The notes below the pieces were generated by a model that saw only the letters and a list, made by a program, of their open reading frames with translations, was not told where the DNA came from and ran no database searches. A DNA stretch of 64,000 bases from Chryseobacterium aureum (GTDB lineage: Bacteria; Bacteroidota; Bacteroidia; Flavobacteriales; Weeksellaceae): the NCBI RefSeq assembly GCF_003971235.1, contig NZ_CP034661.1, positions 3,348,001-3,412,000 of the forward strand, written 5' to 3'. Below, one piece after another: positions 1 to 9,173 of the stretch (positions are counted from its first letter, which is position 1; each line of letters opens with the position of its first letter). The position numbers and the translations under genes were made by a program.

Positions 1-1762
1 CTCTGGATAAGTCAAGTGAAGATTCTAATAAGTAGAATTTACTACTGATATTTTCATCTTCTTCAATATCTGAATATGTCTCTGTGAGAATTTCCTCTAT
101 ATTGTCATAGTTAACATCAGAAGGAGCATAATATGAATGAAGTTTAGTGTTAAAAAACTGATTTGTGAAAGCTGCATAAGTAACAAAAGAAGATAGGTCT
201 CTTCCTAAAAAACTTTCTCTCGAAGTACATTTTTCCCCATATGTTAGAATGAAGCTATCAAAGTCTGGCAGTTTTAAATCTGGTTTTAATAATAAAGGTA
301 TTCTAAATCTTTCTTGCTGGTTTTCCCACCATCTTTTTCCCACTTCAATATGCTCAGAGAATGAGATATATTTTGTTGGTAAAATTCTTACATTATTCGT
401 AGAAGGAACAGTAGAAATAGGAATACAGATTTTATTAAAAGTTTGTATGAACTTTTCTTTCTGTACAGTATTCATGTCCGTAGGTAAGCTTTCATAATCC
501 ATCATAATAGGTCTGGGTAAAATTATATGTATTTCTCCAGTAGTTCGTTGTCTGGCAATAGCTTGAATCACAGCATTAATCCCCTCAGAATAGATACTAC
601 TATAATTGGCATAAGTTCCTCTAGCACTAGCAGGAGGTAAGACAACAACAAAGGCATGGTTTGTTTTAGTAATATTTACCCCAGATTTAAAGTTTGTTCC
701 AATATTACAGAAGCTATTATCAAACCTGTTTCTATTTAGATTTTCATCATTATCACCTTGATTTCCTTCAATTGAGGAGGTGCAGTCTCTTAGTGTTCCA
801 AATTTTTGAGAAAGCATTCTCCCCGGCTCCTTATCTGTATTGAGTAAGGCTTTGCAAAGTTTTTTAGAATAACAAAGAACATCAATGTTTTTATTTCTAA
901 TTACAAGGCTACGAATAATCTCTGTAATAGCCTTATGATTCTTAACTCCATATTGGTTATGATAATGTAAAAACAATTGACTTTGCTCTCTTACAACCTT
1001 TCTTTCAGACTCCAACACTCTTATTTTGTCATCAGTCTGATTAGCTAATAGCTTAATCACAGGGATTGATTGAATATTATAAGTTGCACTAAGTAAAATA
1101 TTCTTGCTTATAACACCTGAAAAATGAGAAAGATATGCAATACCTGTTGGTGTAAAGTTTCTAATAGCTTCATGAATTTCATCATAAATAATAATTAATT
1201 GTTTTCCTGTAGAACTTAGCTCATGGGAAAAGGCTTTAATGTAGTTATACTTTCTGGCAGATTGAAGTATTGCATGTTCTCCAGCATTACCTAATAAGGT
1301 ATTAACTGTAACAAGGTGAACTTTACAGTTGACATCAATATAATCTTCACCACTTTCAGGGATATTATCTGAAATACTTTCGTAACTATAAATCTGATTT
1401 TCCTCAAAACCTAGTTCTAATAAATCCCTTTTGTATTGGGTCACTAAACTCACTAATGGTACAGCAATAATGAAATAAGTATTGATACTATCTTCTGTAT
1501 TTAAATACTCTTTTATGGAATGTAAGATTGCAGAAGTTTTTCCTTGTCCTACAGCACAATTGACAACAGTTGTTTCTTTTTCAGAAAAATTGATTTTATT
1601 ATATAAAGAGTTTCCAATAAAGCCATCTTGGATTTCTAAAGGTTGTTTTTCAAAAGTAAATACATCTGAACTTAGACTATTGTTAAAATCTTCCTCCTTG
1701 AAAGTGAAAAAATCTATTGGAAAATCATTAAAGTAATTATTTACTAACCTATCTTCTGACAT
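1..1762 (-). CDS. DExH-box superfamily 2 helicase-like protein, 3' end beyond the window
   Basis: The minus-strand frame is open from the ATG at 1762 to base 1, about 587 codons, with no stop. Visible helicase motifs are a Walker A loop (AVGQGKTS, near residue 85), Walker B DEIH in YDEIHE (near 200), an LLSAT motif III shortly after, and a late QAIARQRTTG stretch resembling motif VI. This order fits a superfamily 2 nucleic-acid helicase or translocase; the substrate cannot be told. It begins 53 bases after the integrase stop on the same strand, so the two are probably co-transcribed and belong to one integrated element. A replication, restriction or defence role is possible but not shown. The C-terminus is unseen. 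Confidence 0.75.
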   Translation of the reverse strand, partial: MSEDRLVNNYFNDFPIDFFTFKEEDFNNSLSSDVFTFEKQPLEIQDGFIGNSLYNKINFSEKETTVVNCAVGQGKTSAILHSIKEYLNTEDSINTYFIIAVPLVSLVTQYKRDLLELGFEENQIYSYESISDNIPESGEDYIDVNCKVHLVTVNTLLGNAGEHAILQSARKYNYIKAFSHELSSTGKQLIIIYDEIHEAIRNFTPTGIAYLSHFSGVISKNILLSATYNIQSIPVIKLLANQTDDKIRVLESERKVVREQSQLFLHYHNQYGVKNHKAITEIIRSLVIRNKNIDVLCYSKKLCKALLNTDKEPGRMLSQKFGTLRDCTSSIEGNQGDNDENLNRNRFDNSFCNIGTNFKSGVNITKTNHAFVVVLPPASARGTYANYSSIYSEGINAVIQAIARQRTTGEIHIILPRPIMMDYESLPTDMNTVQKEKFIQTFNKICIPISTVPSTNNVRILPTKYISFSEHIEVGKRWWENQQERFRIPLLLKPDLKLPDFDSFILTYGEKCTSRESFLGRDLSSFVTYAAFTNQFFNTKLHSYYAPSDVNYDNIEEILTETYSDIEEDENISSKFYLLESSLDLSR

Positions 1763-1815
1763 AATATAAAATATAACTGCTCTGTAAAAATAATACAAAG
1801 CAGTTAATAATGAAG

Positions 1816-3009
1816 TCACTTTAGCTTAGAATTTAGCTTGCTCATCTGCTCACCAATCTTTTTTTTTACCACCTTAGCATAATGTTGTTGAGTAATTCCA
1901 ATTTCTGAATGACCTAGTAGCTCAGATACTATCTCCATAGGAATATCATTATAAAGTAAAATAGTAGATGCAAAGGTTTTTCTGGCTATATGATGGGTAA
2001 GAGTCTTATTGATGCCAACAATCTCAGCTATCTCCTTTAAATAGGAATTGAACTTCTGATTAGTAATAACAGGAAGAAGCTGTGTATCTGTTTTGTATTT
2101 ATTTAAAATACTTTCTGCTTTATATAACAAAGGAATATCATAATCTCTTTTAGTTTTCTGCCTGTGAATATGAATCCACTTATTCTTATCATAGCCTGTT
2201 TGAATATCACTTGTTTTAAGATTTGCCATCTCTGTATAAGCTAATCCTGTATAACAACATAAAATAAACATATCAGCTACTTGCTGTAATCTTTCAGAAG
2301 CAAAGTGATGTTTCTCTAATGCTTCCAGTTCCTCTTTAGATAAAAACACAACTTGTTTCTTAGGTTTCCTGTTCTTGTAAAGTAGGAAAGGGTCTTTAGC
2401 TAAGTAATCTAATCCTACAGCTAACTTTACTATCTGTTTGAACCTCTGTATGGTTTTATGGACTGTATTTTGCTTAAACTGTTTTTCAGCCTTAAGATAG
2501 AATTCAAATTCAGTAATAAATGCCATAGTCATGTCTTTCAGAAGATAATCAGTTTTTTTGTACTGATGCTTTATAAAAGACTTTACATGAGTCTGTGTCT
2601 GATAAAACTTAGCTACAGATACTTTAGTGGTAGAAATACCTATCAGCTTTTCCTGTTTAGTGATATGAAGGTGGAACATTTCAGTAATTGATTTGTCCTG
2701 CTTAATATTTTCTCCTTTGTATTGTCTGTAGATGTCATCTACATCAAAGTCCTTTTCCTGAACTTGTAGGAATAAAAAAGCCTGATTAATGTCTTGTTTA
2801 ATCAGGCTGAGTTGTGTATTAATTTGATTATTTATTTTGTTAGGAGGAAATGCCTTTTGCTTTGAAGCATTCCAAGAATTTGGGTTTATAAAAACACCTG
2901 TTGAGAATGGTTTTCTTTGACTGTCTAATGTGATTCTACATTCAATTGCACAGACACCTTTTGTATTAATTCTGTTTCTTCTGATTAAAAATAGTATTGA
3001 TAGTTTCAT
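1816..3009 (-). CDS. tyrosine recombinase/integrase (Bacteroidota type)
   Basis: A 397-residue site-specific recombinase expected to integrate and excise the element at the left edge. The N-terminal arm-binding-like region (about 1-90) is followed by a SAM-like core-binding domain (about 110-210) and the catalytic domain (about 220-397). The C-terminal motif HHIARKTFAS gives the H-x-x-R pair, LLGHSEIGITQQHYAKV gives the second His and the nucleophilic Tyr. At the usual place of catalytic Arg I the sequence reads TGLAYTEM, so Ala stands where TGLR is canonical; loss of this Arg is known in Bacteroidota integrases such as IntDOT. The gene points away from the two tRNA-Val genes and is followed by the helicase gene. 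Five GGTAACCT repeats lie just upstream of its start. Confidence 0.93.
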   Translation of the reverse strand: MKLSILFLIRRNRINTKGVCAIECRITLDSQRKPFSTGVFINPNSWNASKQKAFPPNKINNQINTQLSLIKQDINQAFLFLQVQEKDFDVDDIYRQYKGENIKQDKSITEMFHLHITKQEKLIGISTTKVSVAKFYQTQTHVKSFIKHQYKKTDYLLKDMTMAFITEFEFYLKAEKQFKQNTVHKTIQRFKQIVKLAVGLDYLAKDPFLLYKNRKPKKQVVFLSKEELEALEKHHFASERLQQVADMFILCCYTGLAYTEMANLKTSDIQTGYDKNKWIHIHRQKTKRDYDIPLLYKAESILNKYKTDTQLLPVITNQKFNSYLKEIAEIVGINKTLTHHIARKTFASTILLYNDIPMEIVSELLGHSEIGITQQHYAKVVKKKIGEQMSKLNSKLK

Positions 3010-3031
3010 AGTATTAATGAGGGTTTGAGTT

Positions 3032-3176
3032 GGTAACCTGAGAATTTTTTGGTAACCTAATTGGTAACCTGAGTTTAGATTATTAAGGTGAAATATTAAG
3101 TAAATTAAATAAGATAATTCACAAAAAATAAGGATGAATTTTTAAGATGGTAACCTGAAAGAAATTATGGTAACCT
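3032..3176. repeat. five direct copies of GGTAACCT between integrase and tRNA-Val
   Basis: The 8-mer GGTAACCT occurs at 3032, 3051, 3063, 3149 and 3169, all in the same orientation, each followed by GA or AA. They fill the AT-rich 302-bp gap (3010-3311) between the integrase start and the first tRNA; apart from the tRNA terminator, nothing else is visible there. Position and clustering suggest arm-type binding sites for the integrase or an excision factor, or an operator for the integrase gene. The function is inferred. Confidence 0.75.
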
Positions 3177-3282
3177 AAAATTTTGCCTTAAAATTAAAAA
3201 ATATTGAGATTTGAAAAACTTAAGATTTAAATAAGAATTGCTGTAAACTCCCATGAATAGGGGAGAATATTATAAAACAAAA

Positions 3283-3308
3283 AAATCTCCCTTAAAAAAG
3301 AGAGATTT
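3283..3308 (-). terminator. rho-independent terminator after the tRNA-Val pair
   Basis: An 11-bp stem with one mismatch (3283-3293 with 3298-3308) is followed on the minus strand by a T-rich run. It lies just 3' of the proximal tRNA and would end the tRNA transcript. Confidence 0.6.
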
Positions 3309-3311
3309 CTG

Positions 3312-3386
3312 TGGGTCCTGAGGGATTCGAACCCCCGACCCTCTGGGTGTAAACCAGATGCTCTGAACCAACTGAGCTAAGAACCC
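3312..3386 (-). tRNA. tRNA-Val(TAC), copy 1
   Basis: The minus strand folds as a standard tRNA: 7-bp acceptor stem GGGTTCT/AGGACCC with discriminator A, D arm AGCTCAG, anticodon stem TCTGG/CCAGA around loop TTTACAC (anticodon TAC, valine), and T arm with GGTTCGAATCC. CCA is not encoded. Bases 3313-3386 are identical to the neighbouring copy. Its 3' end faces the integrase, the usual arrangement for an element integrated at a tRNA 3' end. Confidence 0.95.
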
Positions 3387-3419
3387 GAATTTTTTTGAAA
3401 GGTTTCGTTTCCTTTTCTG

Positions 3420-3494
3420 TGGGTCCTGAGGGATTCGAACCCCCGACCCTCTGGGTGTAAACCAGATGCTCTGAACCAACTGAGCTAAGAACCC
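3420..3494 (-). tRNA. tRNA-Val(TAC), copy 2
   Basis: Identical in sequence to copy 1 and separated from it by 33 bases. Both lie on the minus strand and probably form one transcript, with this copy upstream. The tandem identity implies recent duplication or gene conversion. Confidence 0.95.
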
Positions 3495-3536
3495 TCTAGA
3501 CTTGTTCTCTTGTTTAGAGTGGTGCAAATATACGAC

Positions 3537-4781
3537 TTATTCCTTAATCTCCAAATTTTTTTCTAAAAAATCTCCCACTACAAAGTTGCTTCCGCCGATA
3601 AAAATCATTTCTTCATTTGTACATTGTTCTTTTGCAGTAAGATACGCTTCCTGTACGGAATCAAAAATTTTATAAAAAATTTTCGCCTCCCGAAGCAGAT
3701 TTTCGTAATCTTCCGGATGTCTTCCCCTGTTGACCGATGGTTTTGCAAAATAAAACTCAGAATTTTCAGGAAGTAAATTCATCACCTCATCTATTTTTTT
3801 GTCATTCACAAACCCCAAAATAACATGCTTGTGGCGGTTAATTGAATTTAATTGTGAAAAAACATACTCTAATCCTGCCTGATTATGCCCTGTATCACAT
3901 ATGGTGAGCGGATTGTTTGAAAATTCAAACCAGCGGCCTATAAAACCTGTATTCTGATGAACATGGAGAAGTCCGTTTTCAAGGGCCTGGTCGGAAACAG
4001 AAATAGCCAGTTTTCTTAATTCTTCCACTGTTGCCACTACGACCCTGATATTCTTTTTCTGATAATTTCCTTTTAAATCAGATTCCAGACTCGTCCTGAT
4101 CAGAGTAGCGTCTGTAAATGGAGCATTTTCTTTAATTGCTTTCTCCTGGATAATATTTTTAACTGATTCATTTTCATCACCGGAAATAATTGGGATGTTG
4201 TTTTTAATAATTCCGGCTTTCTCTGCTGCTATTTCTTCAATAGTGTCCCCCAGAATATTCTGATGATCCAGCTGAACATTTGTTATCGCAGAAATCAAAG
4301 GTGTAATAATATTTGTTGAATCCAGTCGGCCCCCCAATCCCACTTCGATAATTGCAAAATCTACCTGCTGCTGATAAAAATATTCAAAAGCCATAATGGT
4401 GGTAAACTCAAAGAAAGAAGGACGGATATCTTCAGGAATCGTTTTCAGTTTTTGAATGAAATCAAAGACAAATTCTTTATCACAGTTTTTACCGTTTACC
4501 TTAATACGTTCTGTAAAGTCTATCAGATGCGGAGAATTGTATAATCCGGTTTTGTAGCCAGCCTCCTGCAGTACCGATGCCAGCATATTGCTTGAAGAAC
4601 CTTTTCCATTGGTTCCCCCAATATGAATACATTTGATCTTATCCTGAGGATTTCCAAAGAAGGCACAAAGCTTTGTAATATTGTCTAATCCTGGTTTATA
4701 GGCCTTCTGACCGTCTATCTGGTAATTAGGCATCTGCACGAAAAGCCAGTCGATAGCTTCCTGATATTGTTCGTTTGTCAT
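3537..4781 (-). CDS. folC: bifunctional folylpolyglutamate synthase/dihydrofolate synthase
   Basis: 414 residues, normal for FolC. It adds glutamate to dihydropteroate or reduced folates using ATP, in the cytoplasm. The Mur-ligase-like P-loop is GGTNGKGSSSNML (about 54-66), followed by the folate-loop region YNSPHLIDFTERI and the metal-binding stretch EVGLGGRLDSTNI. The C-terminal domain contains DTGHNQAG. The gene stands alone upstream of the tRNA-Val pair and is divergent from the efflux gene at 4966. No lesion is seen. Confidence 0.96.
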   Translation of the reverse strand: MTNEQYQEAIDWLFVQMPNYQIDGQKAYKPGLDNITKLCAFFGNPQDKIKCIHIGGTNGKGSSSNMLASVLQEAGYKTGLYNSPHLIDFTERIKVNGKNCDKEFVFDFIQKLKTIPEDIRPSFFEFTTIMAFEYFYQQQVDFAIIEVGLGGRLDSTNIITPLISAITNVQLDHQNILGDTIEEIAAEKAGIIKNNIPIISGDENESVKNIIQEKAIKENAPFTDATLIRTSLESDLKGNYQKKNIRVVVATVEELRKLAISVSDQALENGLLHVHQNTGFIGRWFEFSNNPLTICDTGHNQAGLEYVFSQLNSINRHKHVILGFVNDKKIDEVMNLLPENSEFYFAKPSVNRGRHPEDYENLLREAKIFYKIFDSVQEAYLTAKEQCTNEEMIFIGGSNFVVGDFLEKNLEIKE

Positions 4782-4965
4782 GATACAAAATTCACAAAAG
4801 TTTTTTTAAAATAAAATATAATTTTTCAATCTGTAACTTTTTTATATTTAATTCGTCTAATATTGAAAAATCTTAATATGGAATCACTGTAATCCGCAAG
4901 TGCAGAGATTGGTGAAGATGACGCGATTCTATAGGACCATTAAAAAACAAATAAACATATACAAT

Positions 4966-6288
4966 ATGAAAAAAGTTTGGATCATCGTTTTTGGATTAGG
5001 TTATCTGGGTTTAAGTGCTCAGGAGAAATGGTCCTTAAAAGAATGTGTAAGCTATGCAGTGGAGCATAATCTTCAGGTTATCCAAAATCAGTATAACAAA
5101 CAAAACCAGGAATATAATCTTAAAGCCGCTAAAAAAGAGTACTTACCTTCCGTTTCGGCAAGTGTTACGAACGGGGTGAGTTTCGGACAGGGATCATTAG
5201 GAGCAGGAAGTTATAGAAACGACAGGTTCAATAACAGTGTAGGGCTAGGAGCTGATATTTTGCTTTATAATAATGGCAGATTGGAAAAAAATGTGAGAAA
5301 AGCTCAGTTTGATGTAGAAGCAAGCCAGTATGACATTGAAACCATTAAAAATGATATTTCTCTTCAGATTGCCCAACAATATCTTACTGCTCTTCTGAAC
5401 AAGGAGATTGTAAAAATATCTCAGAGTGCTGTGGAGAATGCTCAGAAACAGTATGACAGAGCAAAGATAACAACCCAGGTAGGGACAACTGCCCAGACGG
5501 TGCTGGCAGAGGCTGAAGCTGCGCTGGCAAGAGAAAAACAAAACCTTAAGACAGCAGAAGTAAATGTTGGTCGTGCCTTGTTTGCCATCGCTCAGCTTTT
5601 ACAGCTTTCAGATTATAAAGGTTTTGATGTGGAAGAGGTAAATGTTCCTGAAAAGCTTGATTTACAGCTTGTAACAGCAGATGAGGTTCTTACGACAGCT
5701 TATGAAATACAGCCGCAGATAAAAGCCGCAGAAAGCAGAATAAGATCCGCAGAAGCACAAACTGAGGTAAGCAAAACAGCATTCTGGCCTACTTTAACAG
5801 CCAGTGCTGGTCTTAACACGTTCTATAATAATCAGTTTAATGTTCTGCCGGGTGTTGTACAGGGAGGTTTTTTTGAACAGTATAAAGATCAGTTTGGACA
5901 AAATGTAGGGCTATCACTTAATATCCCTATCTTCAATAAAGGGAAAACAAAATTACAGGTAGAACAATCCAAACTTAATGAAAGTCTGGCTAAAAATGCA
6001 TTGGAACAGCAGAAGCAGACGGTAAGACAAAATGTGCAGAAAGCTCAGTTTGATGCGGATGCCAATTATGAAACTTATCTGGCCGCCGTGGAAGCAGAAA
6101 AAAGCTCTAAACTGGCCCTTGATTTTGCCGATAAAAGTTATGCGGCAGGAAGAACCACCATCTATGACGTCAATGTGGCAAGAAATAATTATGCAAATGC
6201 ACAGGGATCAGTAGCGCAGGCAAAATATAATTATCTTTTTAGTCTTAAACTATTGAATTTCTATGCGGGAATTCCATTAAGTTTGTAA
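4966..6288 (+). CDS. TolC-family outer membrane efflux protein
   Basis: 440 residues from the ATG at 4966. This start is preferred over an upstream in-frame ATG at 4900 because it opens directly into a signal peptide (MKKVWIIVFGLGYLGLSAQ). The mature protein has the duplicated helical hairpin architecture of TolC, with long amphipathic helices rich in Ala, Gln and Glu, and a WSLKECVSYAVEHN opening typical of the family. It would form the trimeric outer-membrane channel of a tripartite pump or type I exporter. No membrane-fusion or inner-membrane pump gene is adjacent, so its substrate is unknown. It ends one base before the SprT-like gene. Confidence 0.93.
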   Translation: MKKVWIIVFGLGYLGLSAQEKWSLKECVSYAVEHNLQVIQNQYNKQNQEYNLKAAKKEYLPSVSASVTNGVSFGQGSLGAGSYRNDRFNNSVGLGADILLYNNGRLEKNVRKAQFDVEASQYDIETIKNDISLQIAQQYLTALLNKEIVKISQSAVENAQKQYDRAKITTQVGTTAQTVLAEAEAALAREKQNLKTAEVNVGRALFAIAQLLQLSDYKGFDVEEVNVPEKLDLQLVTADEVLTTAYEIQPQIKAAESRIRSAEAQTEVSKTAFWPTLTASAGLNTFYNNQFNVLPGVVQGGFFEQYKDQFGQNVGLSLNIPIFNKGKTKLQVEQSKLNESLAKNALEQQKQTVRQNVQKAQFDADANYETYLAAVEAEKSSKLALDFADKSYAAGRTTIYDVNVARNNYANAQGSVAQAKYNYLFSLKLLNFYAGIPLSL

Positions 6289-6289
6289 A

Positions 6290-6880
6290 ATGTCTATCCA
6301 ATCATTAGAAAAATATTTACCCCAACATACACTTAAATATTTAAAAATCTGGTTTTCAGATTACTATATACATATTAAAGTTACCAGGAACAGGAACTCA
6401 AAACTGGGAGATTACAGAAAGCTTCCGGATAATTCTCATGAAATAACGGTAAACTCTACGCTTACCCCACAACTTTTTTTCTTTGTGCTGACTCATGAGC
6501 TGGCGCATCTCATCGCTTTTGAAAAATACGGAAGAAGAATCTCTGCTCATGGCAATGAATGGAAAGAAACCTTCAGAAATATGCTTCTTGAAAGCCTGGA
6601 AATTTATGATGAAGAATTAAAGCCGATCATTATAAAATTCTCAAAATCACCCAAAGCCAATTTCATGGCCAGCCCGGATCTGGTAAGGTATTTTCACACT
6701 GAAAAACAAGATGATACTCTCCATTTTATTGAAGAACTTCAGAAGGGTGATTTTTTTATCTATCGCAACGAAAAGTATTTATTAGAAGGTCTGGTTAAAA
6801 AAAACTATCTTTGTAAGAACCTGGCTACGGGAAGGAAGTATTCTTTCAAGCCACTGGCTAGGGTAGAAAAATGTAGCTAA
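6290..6880 (+). CDS. SprT-like zinc metallopeptidase domain protein
   Basis: 196 residues. The motif THELAHLIAFEKYGRRISAHGNEWK (shown in parts: HELAH near residue 68 and AHGNEW near 85) supplies an HExxH zinc site and a downstream His, as in SprT/Spartan-like peptidases. The C-terminal region (about 140-190) resembles the zinc-ribbon/SH3-like tail of SprT proteins, though only one Cys pair candidate is visible. Bacterial SprT proteins are cytoplasmic and poorly characterised; a role in protein or DNA-protein crosslink turnover is inferred from Spartan. It lies between the TolC gene and manC with almost no spacing, so co-transcription is likely. Confidence 0.85.
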   Translation: MSIQSLEKYLPQHTLKYLKIWFSDYYIHIKVTRNRNSKLGDYRKLPDNSHEITVNSTLTPQLFFFVLTHELAHLIAFEKYGRRISAHGNEWKETFRNMLLESLEIYDEELKPIIIKFSKSPKANFMASPDLVRYFHTEKQDDTLHFIEELQKGDFFIYRNEKYLLEGLVKKNYLCKNLATGRKYSFKPLARVEKCS

Positions 6881-6882
6881 GA

Positions 6883-7965
6883 ATGTTAAAATCAGATAGA
6901 TACTGTGTTATAATGGCGGGAGGAATCGGGAGCCGGTTCTGGCCGATGAGCACACAGAAATTTCCCAAACAGTTTCAGGATATTTTAGGAACTGGGCGTA
7001 CCATGATTCAGCAGACCTATGACAGAATCAGCAAGGTGATTCCTAAGGAGCAGATATTCGTGATTACGAATAAAGAATACGTGGCTCTTTCTCATCAGCA
7101 GCTGCCCGAGATCCCGGAGGAGAATATTGTAGGTGAGCCACTCATGAAAAATACGGCTGCCTGCAACCTGTATATGGCCAATAAGATTGCAGAGATCAAT
7201 TCGAATGCTACCATGATTGTGCTTCCGGCAGACCACCTGATCCTGAAAGAAAACGTATTTTTAGAAAAAGTAGAGCTGGCATTTGACCTGGCCTCAAAAC
7301 ATGATTATCTGGTGACATTAGGAATTACTCCCACCAGACCGGATACCGGCTACGGATATATTCAGTTTGTAGAAAAGAAAGGGTCTGAATATTTTAAAGT
7401 TAAAACATTCACAGAAAAGCCTATCCTTGAGATTGCGCAAAACTTCTTAGAAAGTGGTGATTTCCTATGGAATGCAGGGATCTTCATATGGAATGTTAAA
7501 AGTATTCATCATGCTTTTGATCTTTATCTTCCGGATATGATGCAGCACTTTATGGCGTGTGAATATAATTCTGCCAAAGAAAACAGCTGTATTGAAACCA
7601 TTTATCCAAAGGTTCAGAAAATTTCCATTGATAACGGAATTTTAGAAAAAGCAAAGAATGTATATGTGATTCCATCAGATTTAGGATGGAGTGATCTTGG
7701 AACCTGGACTTCAGTATATGAAAATACAGAAAAGGATAAGGATGGCAATGCCGTAAAACTGAAGCACTTGCTTTCTTATAATTCAAAAGGAAATATTATC
7801 CGTCTGAGAAATAATAATAAGGCGGTAATTATTGACGGGCTTGAAAACTATATTGTTGTAGATACCGATAAAGCGCTGCTTATCTGCCCGCGCGATAATG
7901 ACCAGCTCATCAAGGATTATGTGCTTGACTTGAAAAACTTTAAGAAAGGAGAGAAGTTTATGTAA
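6883..7965 (+). CDS. manC: mannose-1-phosphate guanylyltransferase
   Basis: 360 residues, matching the single-domain nucleotidyltransferase form without the C-terminal phosphomannose isomerase domain. It makes GDP-mannose from GTP and mannose-1-phosphate for surface glycans. The signature VIMAGGIGSRFWPMSTQKFPKQF begins at about residue 8 (G-x-G-x-R and FPKQF motifs visible), with LPADHLI and FTEKP further on and DLGWSDLGTW in the C-terminal half. It starts two bases after the SprT-like gene and is probably in the same transcript. Confidence 0.95.
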   Translation: MLKSDRYCVIMAGGIGSRFWPMSTQKFPKQFQDILGTGRTMIQQTYDRISKVIPKEQIFVITNKEYVALSHQQLPEIPEENIVGEPLMKNTAACNLYMANKIAEINSNATMIVLPADHLILKENVFLEKVELAFDLASKHDYLVTLGITPTRPDTGYGYIQFVEKKGSEYFKVKTFTEKPILEIAQNFLESGDFLWNAGIFIWNVKSIHHAFDLYLPDMMQHFMACEYNSAKENSCIETIYPKVQKISIDNGILEKAKNVYVIPSDLGWSDLGTWTSVYENTEKDKDGNAVKLKHLLSYNSKGNIIRLRNNNKAVIIDGLENYIVVDTDKALLICPRDNDQLIKDYVLDLKNFKKGEKFM

Positions 7966-7998
7966 TATTTGGTATATTTTCTGTTGATTTTTAAAATT

Positions 7999-8661
7999 AT
8001 GAGTACAGCTTCAACCCGATTTATAATTCTTACATTTTTGCTTTTGGGAGTCTTAGGATATTCTCAGGAAAAGAAAAAATTTTCAAGCATTCCCAATATT
8101 CTGCAGCAGATCAACCCAAGCAATAAGGTAGATTCGTGGGTATTGGTATACAGCAGCTATGGAAAAGGAGAGGAAATAAAGACTTCGGGGAAGGTCAATT
8201 ATATCCCTCAGTTTTCAGGATTCAACCTTTTTCCCAATGAAGACAGCTTTTACTATATCGCTTATTCGGAAGGAGGTAAAGTGAGCTATGTTACGGATGT
8301 GGAAGGGCTTAAAAAGTTTGTAGATCGAATTGATAATGCCCAGGAAGCCGCTGTAGTGCTGGCCGCTGATGGCTACATGGTGGATGAGGAGTTCAAGGAT
8401 CTCGCAGGAAACTATCATGAGGATAATTCAAATTATTATCTGGATCTCGGAAAGCTGACTTCAAAGGAATGCCCTTATCAAAAAACACATTATACAGTCA
8501 CTGTAAACAAATCTACAGGTGCTGTAAGCAGTGTAAAGGATAACGGAACCTATATTGAACTTTACAATAAAAAGTGTGCTAATAACCCGAGATTGTTAAA
8601 AATCGAAAAAAAAGAAGAACCAAAGAAAGATGAGCCTAAAAAAACATCCAAGCGCAGATAA
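7999..8661 (+). CDS. secreted protein of unknown function
   Basis: 220 residues from the ATG at 7999, chosen over the ATG at 7969 because it begins a clear signal peptide (hydrophobic FIILTFLLLGVLGYS). No catalytic motif is recognised. The body is a mixed alpha/beta sequence with two late cysteines (KECPYQK and NKKCANN), and the tail is a Lys/Glu-rich run (KKEEPKKDEPKKTSKRR). Probably periplasmic. Its 3' end overlaps the start of the acetyltransferase gene by 32 bases, so the two are likely translated from one message downstream of manC. Confidence 0.75.
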   Translation: MSTASTRFIILTFLLLGVLGYSQEKKKFSSIPNILQQINPSNKVDSWVLVYSSYGKGEEIKTSGKVNYIPQFSGFNLFPNEDSFYYIAYSEGGKVSYVTDVEGLKKFVDRIDNAQEAAVVLAADGYMVDEEFKDLAGNYHEDNSNYYLDLGKLTSKECPYQKTHYTVTVNKSTGAVSSVKDNGTYIELYNKKCANNPRLLKIEKKEEPKKDEPKKTSKRR

Positions 8662-9163
8662 GATTTATGAGACAGAGCGATTAATTCTTCGCCCCATGTC
8701 CCGTGAAGACAGAGATTTTATCTTTGAGCTCTATAACAGACCTAAATTTATACAGCATATTGGCAACCGTAACGTGAATAGCCCTGAAGATGCTGAAAAT
8801 TATATTCTAAACAGATTTGCTCCACAAATAGAAAGACTGGGATTCGGGAACTATCTTTTAATGACTAAAGACGGAAATGAAAAAGTGGGGGCTGTAGGAA
8901 TCTTCGAAAGGGAAGGGCTTGATATTGTAGATATCGGCTATTCTTTATTGGAAGAATTTGAAGGAAAAGGATATGCATTTGAAGCCGCTCAGAAGGTTAA
9001 ATCTATTGGAATGAATGATTTTGGATTAACAAAAATATCCGCTATCATTTCAAAAGATAATGTTTCTTCCCAAAAACTGATCGAAAAACTAGGGTTGAAA
9101 TTTAAAAAACATATAACACTTCCTGGTGAAACTGAAGAATTAAATTACTACGAAACAGAGTAA
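8630..9163 (+). CDS. GNAT-family N-acetyltransferase (RimJ/RimL type)
   Basis: 177 residues with the opening ETERLILRPMSREDRDF and the acetyl-CoA-binding region IGYSLLEEFEGKGYAFEAAQ typical of RimJ/RimL-like acetyltransferases, then the conserved NVSSQKLIEKLGLKF near the C-terminus. The acceptor substrate is unknown. The start at 8630 lies inside the preceding gene. Later in-frame ATGs (for example MSREDR) would cut the first conserved strand, so the overlapping start is favoured. Confidence 0.9.
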   Translation: MSLKKHPSADKIYETERLILRPMSREDRDFIFELYNRPKFIQHIGNRNVNSPEDAENYILNRFAPQIERLGFGNYLLMTKDGNEKVGAVGIFEREGLDIVDIGYSLLEEFEGKGYAFEAAQKVKSIGMNDFGLTKISAIISKDNVSSQKLIEKLGLKFKKHITLPGETEELNYYETE

Positions 9164-9173
9164 AACATATAAA

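Noticed and set aside
3032..3176. GGTAACCT copies considered as CRISPR repeats
   Set aside because: The repeats are 8 bp, unevenly spaced, few, and beside an integrase.
3270..3527. 85-codon minus-strand ORF with a duplicated internal segment
   Set aside because: It is translated straight through the two identical tRNA-Val genes, and the repeated residues come from the tRNA duplication.
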